From contig JACCEO010000004.1 in the NCBI GenBank assembly GCA_013416485.1, positions 62,001 through 126,000 on the forward strand: a DNA stretch of 64,000 nucleotides. The letters run 5' to 3'. This DNA comes from Alcaligenaceae bacterium (GTDB lineage Bacteria; Pseudomonadota; Gammaproteobacteria; Burkholderiales; Burkholderiaceae_B). The first letter of the stretch is position 1, and every line of letters begins with the position of its first letter. Position numbers and translations under genes: made by a program. Positions 1 to 9,494 of this stretch are shown here, in pieces. Under the pieces are notes generated by a model, which was not told the DNA's origin, ran no database searches, and saw only the letters and a list, made by a program, of their open reading frames with translations.

Positions 1-136
1 TATCAAGGGCCCCGGTCCTGGCCGTGAGTCATCCGTGCGCGCACTGAATGCCCTGGGTATTAAAATTTCCAGCATCTCTGACATCACGCCGGTGCCGCAT
101 AATGGCTGCCGTCCGCCTAAGCGCCGTCGCATCTAA
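1..136 (+). CDS. rpsK: 30S ribosomal protein S11, C-terminal end (partial)
   Basis: The reading frame is open from the window edge to a TAA at 134-136 and encodes the last 44 or so residues of S11. It includes the conserved GPGPGRES segment, the [16 protein letters not shown] tail and a basic C-terminus. S11 forms part of the platform of the 30S subunit and contacts the mRNA exit region. The gene lies 11 bases before rpsD in the usual alpha-operon order. The start is outside the window. Confidence 0.97.
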   Translation, partial: IKGPGPGRESSVRALNALGIKISSISDITPVPHNGCRPPKRRRI

Positions 137-147
137 GGGGAAGCATC

Positions 148-771
148 TTGGCACGTTATATTGGTCCTACATGCAAACTCTCGCGTCGCGAGGGTACTGA
201 TTTATTCTTGAAAAGCGCACGTCGCTCGCTGGATTCCAAGTGCAAACTGGAATCGAAACCTGGTCAGCACGGCCGCACTTCCGGTGCTCGTACTTCAGAC
301 TACGGTTTACAGTTGCGCGAAAAGCAAAAACTCAAGCGTATGTACGGTGTACTTGAGAAGCAATTCCGCAAGTACTTCGTTGAAGCAGATCGTCGCCGTG
401 GCAACACTGGTGAAACACTGATTCAATTGCTTGAGTCACGTTTGGATAACGTGGTATACCGCATGGGTTTTGGCTCTACACGCGCCGAAGCACGTCAATT
501 GGTTACTCACCGCGCTATTGAAATCAATGGCCGCACAGCTGACATCGCCTCCATGATGGTTAAAGCTGGCGACGTTGTTGCCATTCGTGAAAAATCCAAA
601 GCACAACTGCGTATTCGTGAATCACTGGATCTGGCCGCTGGCCAGGGCTTTCCCCAGTGGGTTGAAGTCGATGCAACTAAGCTGGTCGGTACCTTCAAAC
701 AGGTTCCTGATCGTGCTGACGTAGCTCGCGACGTCAACGAATCCATGGTTGTGGAGCTGTACTCACGTTAA
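148..771 (+). CDS. rpsD: 30S ribosomal protein S4
   Basis: This is a full-length S4 (207 residues), the primary 16S rRNA-binding protein that nucleates 30S body assembly. In many bacteria it is also the translational repressor of the alpha operon. The N-terminal [16 protein letters not shown] and the S4 RNA-binding domain at about residues 97-160 ([22 protein letters not shown], in part) are clear. The start codon is TTG, preceded by a good AGGGGAAG ribosome-binding site. No ATG fits, and the protein begins exactly where the family does. The next gene is rpoA, after a 128-base gap that carries a long hairpin. Confidence 0.97.
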   Translation: MARYIGPTCKLSRREGTDLFLKSARRSLDSKCKLESKPGQHGRTSGARTSDYGLQLREKQKLKRMYGVLEKQFRKYFVEADRRRGNTGETLIQLLESRLDNVVYRMGFGSTRAEARQLVTHRAIEINGRTADIASMMVKAGDVVAIREKSKAQLRIRESLDLAAGQGFPQWVEVDATKLVGTFKQVPDRADVARDVNESMVVELYSR

Positions 772-814
772 TCACGTGCACGATGGGTGGACCTACTGGT
801 CTATCTATCCATTA

Positions 815-844
815 GCCGAAGCTGGATATTTATCCTGCTTCGGC
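815..844 (+). other. Long hairpin between rpsD and rpoA
   Basis: GCCGAAGC (815-822) pairs with GCTTCGGC (837-844). The intervening bases contain a second complementary pair, GGAT/ATCC, giving a stem of about 12 pairs with one T-T mismatch and a four-base loop. No T-run follows, so it is not a canonical terminator. It may stabilise, process or attenuate the ribosomal mRNA. The structure is read directly from the sequence; its function is inferred. Confidence 0.6.
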
Positions 845-899
845 GTTATTCGTCAGCCTTATCGGTGTAACGAGCCGAGGGTATTGAAAAGGATTAAGC

Positions 900-1883
900 A
901 TGTCTCAAGGTTTTTTGAAACCACGTTCGATTGAAGTCGAACCTATCAGCAAGAATCACGCAAAAATCATCATGGAGCCGTTTGAACGTGGCTTCGGACA
1001 CACACTGGGTAACGCCTTGCGCCGCATCCTGCTGTCATCCATGACAGGTTACGCACCCACCGAAGTACAAATGACTGGTGTAGTACACGAGTACTCTACA
1101 GTTACCGGTGTGCGTGAAGACGTAGTTGATATCTTGTTGAACCTCAAAGGGGTGGTATTCAAGCTGCATAACCGCGAAGAAGTCACTCTGATCTTGCGCA
1201 AAGAAGGCGCAGGTGCGGTGTTGGCTAGCGATATCGAATTGCCTCACGATGTAGAAATCGTTAATCCAGATCACCTGATCGCGTCCTTGACCGAAGCGGG
1301 TAAATTGGAGATGCAAATCAAAGTCGAGCAAGGTCGTGGCTATGTGCCTGGTAACGTTCGTGCTTTGGCCGATGATCGTACTCACACTATCGGTCGTATT
1401 GTTCTGGATGCTTCTTACAGCCCAGTAAGTCGTGTCAGCTATACGGTTGAAAGTGCTCGTGTTGAACAACGCACTGACTTAGACAAGCTGGTCCTGGACA
1501 TAGAAACCAACGGTGTAATTACACCTGAAGAAGCGGTACGCCAGTCGGCCCGTATTCTGATGGATCAGATCTCGGTATTTGCGGCATTGGAAGGTGCTGG
1601 TGAATCTTACGAAGCACCTACACGTGGCGCTCCGCAGATTGACCCTGTACTGTTGCGTCCAGTTGACGATCTTGAATTGACTGTACGTTCAGCCAACTGT
1701 CTGAAAGCCGAAAGCATTTACTACATCGGTGATCTGATACAGCGCACTGAAAACGAATTGCTGAAAACGCCTAACCTAGGCCGCAAATCGTTGAACGAAA
1801 TTAAGGAAGTCTTGGCTGCACGCGGCCTGACCTTAGGCATGAAGCTGGAAAACTGGCCTCCGCTGGGTCTAGAGCGTCCTTAA
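900..1883 (+). CDS. rpoA: DNA-directed RNA polymerase subunit alpha
   Basis: The 327-residue alpha subunit dimerises to start RNA polymerase assembly. Its C-terminal domain contacts UP elements and activators. The N-terminal assembly domain (about 1-230) contains the [18 protein letters not shown] motif. The C-terminal domain (about 250-320) contains [16 protein letters not shown] and the [14 protein letters not shown] helix-hairpin-helix. The ATG at 900 follows AAGGA at a 7-base spacing. It sits between rpsD and rplQ in the standard alpha operon. Length and motifs are normal. Confidence 0.98.
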   Translation: MSQGFLKPRSIEVEPISKNHAKIIMEPFERGFGHTLGNALRRILLSSMTGYAPTEVQMTGVVHEYSTVTGVREDVVDILLNLKGVVFKLHNREEVTLILRKEGAGAVLASDIELPHDVEIVNPDHLIASLTEAGKLEMQIKVEQGRGYVPGNVRALADDRTHTIGRIVLDASYSPVSRVSYTVESARVEQRTDLDKLVLDIETNGVITPEEAVRQSARILMDQISVFAALEGAGESYEAPTRGAPQIDPVLLRPVDDLELTVRSANCLKAESIYYIGDLIQRTENELLKTPNLGRKSLNEIKEVLAARGLTLGMKLENWPPLGLERP

Positions 1884-1905
1884 TTAGTTGTTAAGTTAAG
1901 TAGAA

Positions 1906-1931
1906 CAGGGGGTGGTAGTTACCGCCTCCTG
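1906..1931 (+). other. Hairpin between rpoA and rplQ
   Basis: Positions 1906-1917 and 1920-1931 are complementary over 12 positions if two G-U wobbles are allowed, giving a strong RNA hairpin just after the rpoA stop. There is no poly-T tail. It may be an mRNA processing or stability element, or a weak terminator ahead of a separate rplQ promoter. Confidence 0.55.
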
Positions 1932-1960
1932 GTAGTAAGCACAACACAGTAAAAACCGGG

Positions 1961-1966
1961 TATAAT
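1961..1966 (+). promoter_or_regulatory. Possible -10 element for rplQ
   Basis: A perfect TATAAT lies in the unusually long (171-base) rpoA-rplQ gap, preceded by GGG and lacking a good -35 at 17 bases. It would allow rplQ to be transcribed apart from rpoA. The call rests on one hexamer plus the length of the gap. Confidence 0.35.
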
Positions 1967-2054
1967 TTTGCCCCATCTGGCCCGCAGCATTGCTGATAGA
2001 AGAGCCGGTTAACCAACGGTTAAGTCCGTTTTTAAGATTCAATAGGAAAACATC

Positions 2055-2441
2055 ATGCGTCACCGCAGTGGATTACGTAAATTAAACCGTACTAGCAGTC
2101 ACCGTCTTGCCATGTTCCGTAACATGTCAGTGTCATTGATCATGCACGAAGCTATCAAGACGACCTTGCCTAAAGCCAAGGAATTGCGCCGTGTCATCGA
2201 GCCCTTGATCACGTTGACCAAGAACCCAACCCTGGCTAACAAGCGTTTGGCATTTGCCCGTTTGCGCGACCGCGATGCAGTCGTTAAGCTGTTTGGCGAA
2301 ATTGGCCCACGCTACACAGAGCGCAACGGCGGTTACACACGTGTGCTGAAAATGGGTTTCCGTCAGGGCGATAACGCGCCTATGGCCTTCATGGAACTGG
2401 TAGACCGTCCAGAAGTGACCGAAGCTGAAGACGTGGAATAA
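2055..2441 (+). CDS. rplQ: 50S ribosomal protein L17
   Basis: L17 (128 residues) is a large-subunit protein near the polypeptide exit tunnel. The family N-terminus [20 protein letters not shown] is intact, as is the internal [18 protein letters not shown] segment. A short acidic tail extends beyond the core, as is usual in betaproteobacteria. ATAGGAAAAC precedes the ATG. It is the last gene of the alpha operon and is followed at once by a strong terminator. Confidence 0.97.
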   Translation: MRHRSGLRKLNRTSSHRLAMFRNMSVSLIMHEAIKTTLPKAKELRRVIEPLITLTKNPTLANKRLAFARLRDRDAVVKLFGEIGPRYTERNGGYTRVLKMGFRQGDNAPMAFMELVDRPEVTEAEDVE

Positions 2442-2464
2442 CACGTTTACGCATAGCATTACAG

Positions 2465-2486
2465 AACGGGCCCTAGGCCCGTTTTT
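2465..2486 (+). terminator. Rho-independent terminator of the alpha operon
   Basis: AACGGGCC (2465-2472) and GGCCCGTT (2476-2483) form an 8-bp stem around a CTA loop, followed by a T-run. It lies 24 bases after the rplQ stop and 19 bases before the cutA start. Confidence 0.9.
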
Positions 2487-2504
2487 GTCTTTTAGGGGAT
2501 ATTC

Positions 2505-2852
2505 ATGATTTCCGCGCCTAGTTTATCTGCATCAGATGTTGTTATCGTGTTGGGGAATGCACCCGATCTACTGTTGGCGAAACGTATCGCTCACATGCTG
2601 GTCGAGGAACACTTGGCGGCGTGTGTGAACCTTGGTGCAAGTGGCTTGTCTATGTACATGTGGCAGGAAGAGCTGCAAGGTTCTGATGAAATTCCTCTGA
2701 CCATGAAAACTAGTGGTTTGTGTGTTCATGCATTAATACAACGTTATACGGAATTACACCCGCATGACGTACCTGAAGTGCTGATCTTGCCAGTGCTGGG
2801 CGGAACTACGGACTACCTAAACTGGGTTGTGCAGCAAACAACACCAGAATAA
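2505..2852 (+). CDS. cutA: Divalent-cation tolerance protein CutA
   Basis: This 115-residue member of the CutA family forms small trimeric, PII-like cytoplasmic proteins linked to copper and divalent-metal tolerance. The hallmarks are the LAACVNLG segment (about residues 43-50), WQEELQGSDEIPLTMKT and the C-terminal HPHDVPEVLILPVLGG. The ATG is preceded by AGGGGA. It sits directly upstream of dsbD, a conserved pairing (cutA-dsbD) in many proteobacteria, and is probably cotranscribed with it. The true biochemical role of CutA is still unclear. Confidence 0.92.
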   Translation: MISAPSLSASDVVIVLGNAPDLLLAKRIAHMLVEEHLAACVNLGASGLSMYMWQEELQGSDEIPLTMKTSGLCVHALIQRYTELHPHDVPEVLILPVLGGTTDYLNWVVQQTTPE

Positions 2853-2895
2853 ATAAAAACTGGGGCGCGAGTCGCCTGGCGATAAGGGGTAAAGG

Positions 2896-4830
2896 ATGTT
2901 GTTGTATAGGCAAGAGGCCGTTGCGGCTTTGGGATGGCTGCGTGTGTTTCGTAATGCAGCATTACGCATGTCAGGCTTACTGTTATTGTTGCTAGGCATG
3001 ATGATGGGAACTTTGGCCCATGCCCAAGACGACTTTCTGGATCCTGAAAAGGCCTTTGTCTTTTCGGCTGCAATGGTCAACCCCACAGAAGTTCATTTGC
3101 ATTACAAGGTCGCGCCCAAATACTATATGTATCGCGAACGCTTTGAGTTTTCCGTTGAGTCCAACGAACATTCTGCCGTATTGGGCGAGGCCATTTACCC
3201 GCTAGGCACGGTCACTTACGATCCCACGTTTGAAAAAGACATGGAGGTCTATTACCAGCAGGTAACGCTGCGTTTGCCGCTTGCTGCTGGGGCCGACACT
3301 CCCTTTAAGCTGACGGTGGTCAGTCAAGGTTGTGCGGATGCCGGTTTATGCTACCCACCCCAAGAAGCGGTAATTACGTTGACGCCAGTAGCGAACGGTT
3401 ATACAGCGTCAGGAACCGGGGTTGTCAATAGTGTGCCAGCACCTGCCGACACGGCTTCTACTGGCGATACCAGCACTAGCATAGGCAGCGTACTGTCTAT
3501 GGGTGATACTGGTTTTGCTGCCTATTTAGCGGCGGCTGGATGGATAGAAATCGTTCTGCTGTGTTTCTTGCTGGGTATGTTGCTGTCGTTTACGCCATGC
3601 GTGTTGCCTATGGTGCCTATTTTGTTGGCGATACTGGCTGGCGATCAAGGAACTAAGGGGAAAATCAGCCGTTGGCGTGGGATCACACTGGCGGCAGCTT
3701 TTGTGCTTGGTATGTCCTTGGTCTACACCGTATTGGGTGTGACCGCTGGTATGGTTGGTGCCAGTATGGCAGTGTGGCTGCAAACGCCTTGGGTGTTAAG
3801 CCTGTTTGCGGTGTTGTTGGGCTTGTTAGCTCTGGCTATGTTTGATGTGTTTACTTTGCAAGCACCTACCGGCATGCAAAGCGCCATGAACAACTGGATG
3901 TCCAAATTACCAGGCGGTAAATACGGTGGTGTATTCCTTATGGGTATGGTGTCAGCGCTAATCGTTGGGCCATGTGTAGCAGCGCCTTTAGCGGGTGTGT
4001 TGTTGTTTATCTCGCAGACTGGTGATCTGACACTGGGCGGCACAGCACTATTTTCTATGGCCTGGGGCGAAGGCTTGTTGTTATTGGCTGTGGGTGCGTC
4101 ATCCGGTGCGCTAATGCCCAAGGCCGGGCCCTGGATGAACGGCATTAAACAGCTGTTTGGTATTTTGTTGTTGGCTACCGCGTGGTGGATGGTCAATTCG
4201 GTGTTGCCAGATTGGGTCATGATCCTGGGCTGGGCGGTGCTGGCCTTGCTCAGCGCTGTCATGATGGGTGCGTTTTCACCCGTAGCTAGTGACGCAGGGC
4301 TGGGACGCTTACTTAACAAAACGCTGGGGCTGTTATTGGCGCTTTGGGCGGTTTTGTTGGTGGTTGGGCTATCCTCGGGTGGCCGAGACGTTTTTCAGCC
4401 CCTAGAGGCCTTTACGCGCCCGATGACGGTATCGGGAGGTGTTGGAGCCGTAGGTGGCCAGTCGGCTAGCGTTACAGCACCCACTTTTACCAATGTTGCT
4501 ACTGTCGATGAACTGGACACTTTGCTTGCCAATACCACCCAGCCCGTCATTTTGGATTTTTACGCGGACTGGTGTGTGTCGTGCCTGGAAATGGAAAAAT
4601 TCACGTTTACCGATCCGGGTGTTGCGCAGCGCATGTCAGAATTTTTACTGTTGCAGGCCGATGTCACCAAAAACACGCCTGCCGACCGTGAGTTGCTGAA
4701 GCGTTTTAATTTATTTGGCCCACCAGGCATTATTTTCTTTGATGCACAAGGAAAACAGCGCTCTGATCCCCGTGTGGTTGGGTTCCAGAACGCTGCTAAA
4801 TTTACCCAGGCGTTAGATAAAGCCCGCTAG
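2896..4830 (+). CDS. dsbD: Thiol:disulfide interchange protein DsbD
   Basis: This inner-membrane reductase carries electrons from cytoplasmic thioredoxin to periplasmic partners, including the cytochrome c maturation pathway. The 644 residues comprise a signal peptide, a periplasmic alpha domain with the CADAGLC pair (about C147/C153), eight or so membrane helices with the redox cysteines in FTPCVLP (about 235) and VGPCVAAP (about 360), and a thioredoxin-like C-terminal domain with WCVSC (about C560/C563). All six redox cysteines are present. The ATG at 2896 has an AAGGGG site. A later ATG at 2968 would give a more typical signal peptide and is an alternative. resB and ccsB nearby fit its role. 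Confidence 0.95.
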   Translation: MLLYRQEAVAALGWLRVFRNAALRMSGLLLLLLGMMMGTLAHAQDDFLDPEKAFVFSAAMVNPTEVHLHYKVAPKYYMYRERFEFSVESNEHSAVLGEAIYPLGTVTYDPTFEKDMEVYYQQVTLRLPLAAGADTPFKLTVVSQGCADAGLCYPPQEAVITLTPVANGYTASGTGVVNSVPAPADTASTGDTSTSIGSVLSMGDTGFAAYLAAAGWIEIVLLCFLLGMLLSFTPCVLPMVPILLAILAGDQGTKGKISRWRGITLAAAFVLGMSLVYTVLGVTAGMVGASMAVWLQTPWVLSLFAVLLGLLALAMFDVFTLQAPTGMQSAMNNWMSKLPGGKYGGVFLMGMVSALIVGPCVAAPLAGVLLFISQTGDLTLGGTALFSMAWGEGLLLLAVGASSGALMPKAGPWMNGIKQLFGILLLATAWWMVNSVLPDWVMILGWAVLALLSAVMMGAFSPVASDAGLGRLLNKTLGLLLALWAVLLVVGLSSGGRDVFQPLEAFTRPMTVSGGVGAVGGQSASVTAPTFTNVATVDELDTLLANTTQPVILDFYADWCVSCLEMEKFTFTDPGVAQRMSEFLLLQADVTKNTPADRELLKRFNLFGPPGIIFFDAQGKQRSDPRVVGFQNAAKFTQALDKAR

Positions 4831-4846
4831 TTAACTACCAAAGCCG

Positions 4847-6480
<1,634 letters not shown>

Positions 6481-6517
6481 GAGATAGGCCCAGTTCAGGT
6501 TAAGTTACACGCTATTG

Positions 6518-6523
6518 TATAAT
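6518..6523 (+). promoter_or_regulatory. Possible -10 of the cytochrome c4 promoter
   Basis: A perfect TATAAT lies in the ysxC/cytochrome c4 intergenic region, with a weak TTCAGG -35 (6494-6499) at 18 bases. A second candidate, GATAAT at 6572-6577, lies just after the palindrome at 6552-6571. Which one drives the gene cannot be decided from sequence. Confidence 0.4.
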
Positions 6524-6551
6524 CGCTTGTTTAGAACTGCTGTGTCATTTT

Positions 6552-6571
6552 CCTTAAGTGATCATTTAAGG
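6552..6571 (+). promoter_or_regulatory. 20-base near-palindrome upstream of cytochrome c4
   Basis: The two halves CCTTAAGTGA and TCATTTAAGG mirror each other at nine of ten positions around a perfect TGATCA core. The element lies about 65 bases upstream of the cytochrome c4 start and between the two candidate -10 hexamers, where an operator would sit. It does not match the FNR, CRP or NsrR consensus as I know them. The protein that binds it, if any, is unknown. Confidence 0.5.
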
Positions 6572-6635
6572 GATAATGGCGCTGTAACCGTGACGCGTTA
6601 AGCGTCTGGGCCGAATAGCGATCGTCGAGGTCTTC

Positions 6636-7334
6636 ATGAAGCGTGTGCTTTCCAGAATTATCATTGCCAGCGGTATTGTGCTGGGGTCTTCCGTCATGTC
6701 TTTCGCGTCAGCCGCGGCTGTGGCGGTAGCCAAGCCCGACCTCGCCAAAGGCGAACAGCTATACGCCAATGGCGATATGGCTAGGGGCATAATGTCCTGT
6801 GCTAGCTGCCACGGTGCGGCTGGTAACAGCACAATACCAGCCAACCCGAACTTGGCTGCTCAACCCCATGAGTACATCGTAAAACAGCTTAACGATTTTA
6901 AAGCACAAGGCGACAAGCCAGCTGAACGTCGTGGTGCTGGTGGTGCAGATACCGTAATGACGATGTTTGTTGCTGCATTGACGCCAGAAGATATGGCTAA
7001 CGTGGCGTACTACTTGTCGTTGCAGCCCCTGGACCTGGAAACAGCAGGTAATGCGACCAACGAAGCGACTATGGAACGCGGTCAGAAAATTTGGCGCGGC
7101 GGTATCCCTGAGCGTCGAGTACCTGCCTGTGCGGCCTGTCACTCGGCCAATGGTGCCGGTATTCCTGGCGTCTATCCCCGTATTGCGGGTCAGTTCCCAT
7201 CCTACATTGAAGAACAAATGAAACTGTTCCGCAGTGGTGACCGTGCTAACGAACCCATGATGCATCACATCGCCGATCGTATGACGGATCCCGACATTGC
7301 TGCGGTATCGGATTATGCTGCTGGGCTACGTTAA
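6636..7334 (+). CDS. Diheme cytochrome c4
   Basis: This is a periplasmic electron carrier with two class I c-type domains. The 232 residues start with a signal peptide (cleavage near SAAAVA). The first heme site is CASCH (about 55-59) and the second CAACH (about 165-169). Met ligands for each heme are plausible in MTMFV and EPMMHH. It probably passes electrons from the quinol side of the chain to the terminal oxidase encoded at 57-62 kb. It lies directly upstream of the System II heme-attachment genes resB and ccsB, separated from them by a terminator. Confidence 0.93.
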   Translation: MKRVLSRIIIASGIVLGSSVMSFASAAAVAVAKPDLAKGEQLYANGDMARGIMSCASCHGAAGNSTIPANPNLAAQPHEYIVKQLNDFKAQGDKPAERRGAGGADTVMTMFVAALTPEDMANVAYYLSLQPLDLETAGNATNEATMERGQKIWRGGIPERRVPACAACHSANGAGIPGVYPRIAGQFPSYIEEQMKLFRSGDRANEPMMHHIADRMTDPDIAAVSDYAAGLR

Positions 7335-7379
7335 GCGGATCTTTTACGGAACGTTTTTGTACTAGTAGGTCTAAGACTA

Positions 7380-7408
7380 GGGGGCACGAATGGGTAGCCC
7401 CCTTTTTT
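7380..7408 (+). terminator. Rho-independent terminator after cytochrome c4
   Basis: GGGGGC (7380-7385) pairs with GCCCCC (7397-7402) and is followed by six T residues (7403-7408). The 11-base loop contains an in-frame ATG (7390) of the resB reading frame. That ATG is therefore unlikely to be the real start of resB. Confidence 0.8.
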
Positions 7409-7437
7409 CATGCGGTTCTCTTGGTAAAACACTTCTT

Positions 7438-9483
7438 GTGAACGTATCTACTCCACGCCGCCGTTGGGGCGCCGATATCTTCGAACTCTTGGGCTCTATG
7501 CGCTTTGCTGTCAGTTTGCTGATGTTTATTTGCATCGCCAGCCTGATTGGCACGGTGCTGCAACAAAACCAGGCACCTAACGCGTATATCGACCAGTTTG
7601 GACCTTTTTGGTTTACGGTATTCGACAAGTTCTCCATCTGGAGCATATACAACACGTGGTGGTTCGTATTGATTATGGCTTTCTTGGTGGTTTCCACCAG
7701 CCTATGTCTGATACGAAATACTCCCAAAATGCTGCGTGACATGCGCACTTTCCGTGAATATGTGCGGGGCAATAGTTTACGTGCCTTTCCCAATCGGGTA
7801 GAGGTTGCTAGTACGCTGTCATTACAGGAAAGTTTGCAGCATACCCAGCAGTGGCTTAGTTCACAACGCTATAAGTACAAAGTACGCCAAGACGGTGATG
7901 CCGTTATGGTGGCCGCCAAGAAAGGTAGCGCCAACCGCCTGGGCTATATATTTACACATGCCGCCATCGTAGTTATTTGCGTAGGCGGGCTGCTGGACAG
8001 TGAATTACCTGTGCGCTTGCAGGTCTGGTTGGGGGGCAAGCAGCCCATCACAGATAATATGATGATTTCTGAAGTGCCGGACTCAGGGCGTTTGTCGCCT
8101 TCCAACCCCAGTTTCCGTGCCAATATGCTGGTACCTGATGGTGGTCAAAGCAGTACCGGTATTATTAGCGTAGATAACGGTGTGTTGATACAACCACTGC
8201 CGTTTACGCTGAAGCTTAATCGCTTTTTAGTAGACTACTACTCCACGGGTATGCCCAGTTCGTTTAAAAGCGAAGTCGAAATTACTGACCCGGATACCGG
8301 CAAAACGTTCAGTCAGACCATAGAGGTGAACGAACCTCTACGTTTTAAAGGCGTCACTGTATATCAATCCAGCTTTGATGATGGTGGTAGTACGGTAGAG
8401 CTGTTGGGTTATCCCTTGCGCGGACCCGTTAACAAACCTTTCTCGGTAAATGCAACGGTAGGCAAAATGACTGAATTGACTGTGGGCAATGGCGCTGGTC
8501 GCGAAAGCTTGCAAGTCGATGTGTCTGGCTTACGTCTTATTAACGTCGAAAACCTGCAGGGTGATCTTAACCCTCAGCCTAAAGCCTTTACCGAGCATGT
8601 TGCTGCCGTTACAGGTAGTGCCGCAGGTGCAAAAAATGATCACCTGAAAAATGTAGGCCCTAGCGTGCAATATCGCATTATTGGGTCCGATGGCCAGGCT
8701 ATCGAGTACACCAATTACATGCTGCCTATAGAATTGGACGGTAGTAAAGTGTTTTTGGCAGGCATGCGCGAGTCACCTGCTGTGCCGTATCGCTACGTTA
8801 GGATACCCGCTGACCCTGATGGCACCATGACAGAGTTCATGAGCTTACGAGCAGCGCTATCCAATGAAGTCATGGTCAATGAAGCAGTGGGTCGTTTTGC
8901 TGCTAAAAATGCCACCGAGGCCTTGCAACAGCCCCTGCTGAAAAAAGCAGCAAAAGGAGCCCTGGATAGCTTTGCGCGAAGCGGCTTCAATGGCATCATA
9001 GAGAATGTTCCTGAAGTCGACCGTGAAAAAGTACTGGCGTTTGCAGTGCCCATGATACAAGTAACGCTGGCTGAACTGCGTAGCATTGCACGTGAACAGG
9101 CAGGTATGCCACCAGTAGCCAACATGGGGCCCGAAGCTCTAGATGCGGATAACTGGTTGCAGATGTCATTGTTGGCGTTTGCTAATCTTCCTGATTACCC
9201 AGCACCTGTGTTTTTATCGCTAAAAAGCTTCGAGCACGTGCAGGCCAGTGTGTTTCAGATTGCACGTAGCCCAGGTAAAAATACGGTTTATCTTGGGTGC
9301 TTATTCCTGATTATCGGGGTGTTTTCCATGTTCTATATCCGGGACCGTAGGGTTTGGGTATGGATTAGGCCTAGTGAAAACGGTAGCGATATCTTAGCTG
9401 CCATGACATCACAACGTCGTACTTTGGATTTCAACCACGAATTCGAGCGTTTCAAACAAGCGTTCACGCGCTTGTCCACGTAA
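7438..9483 (+). CDS. resB: Cytochrome c biogenesis protein ResB (Ccs1)
   Basis: ResB and CcsB form the System II synthase that carries heme across the membrane and ligates it to apocytochrome c. The protein has N-terminal membrane helices (after RRRWGADIFELLGSMRF), a large periplasmic domain, and a last helix near its end. Its length of about 681 residues fits the fused proteobacterial form. I chose the GTG at 7438 over the ATG at 7390 because the latter lies inside a terminator loop and would add 16 non-conserved residues. The ribosome-binding site before the GTG is weak, so the start remains uncertain. ccsB follows after 11 bases. Confidence 0.93.
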   Translation: MNVSTPRRRWGADIFELLGSMRFAVSLLMFICIASLIGTVLQQNQAPNAYIDQFGPFWFTVFDKFSIWSIYNTWWFVLIMAFLVVSTSLCLIRNTPKMLRDMRTFREYVRGNSLRAFPNRVEVASTLSLQESLQHTQQWLSSQRYKYKVRQDGDAVMVAAKKGSANRLGYIFTHAAIVVICVGGLLDSELPVRLQVWLGGKQPITDNMMISEVPDSGRLSPSNPSFRANMLVPDGGQSSTGIISVDNGVLIQPLPFTLKLNRFLVDYYSTGMPSSFKSEVEITDPDTGKTFSQTIEVNEPLRFKGVTVYQSSFDDGGSTVELLGYPLRGPVNKPFSVNATVGKMTELTVGNGAGRESLQVDVSGLRLINVENLQGDLNPQPKAFTEHVAAVTGSAAGAKNDHLKNVGPSVQYRIIGSDGQAIEYTNYMLPIELDGSKVFLAGMRESPAVPYRYVRIPADPDGTMTEFMSLRAALSNEVMVNEAVGRFAAKNATEALQQPLLKKAAKGALDSFARSGFNGIIENVPEVDREKVLAFAVPMIQVTLAELRSIAREQAGMPPVANMGPEALDADNWLQMSLLAFANLPDYPAPVFLSLKSFEHVQASVFQIARSPGKNTVYLGCLFLIIGVFSMFYIRDRRVWVWIRPSENGSDILAAMTSQRRTLDFNHEFERFKQAFTRLST

Positions 9484-9494
9484 AAGGCAAATTT

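Noticed and set aside
749-934. 61-codon frame across the rpsD-rpoA gap
   Set aside because: It overlaps the ends of two certain genes, has no ribosome-binding site of note, and the region is better explained by the hairpin at 815-844.
3723-4319. 198-codon open frame antisense to dsbD
   Set aside because: It mirrors the hydrophobic codons of the DsbD membrane domain, has Pro/Thr/Asn-rich composition without a recognisable domain, and no fitting ribosome-binding site. The sense gene is certain.
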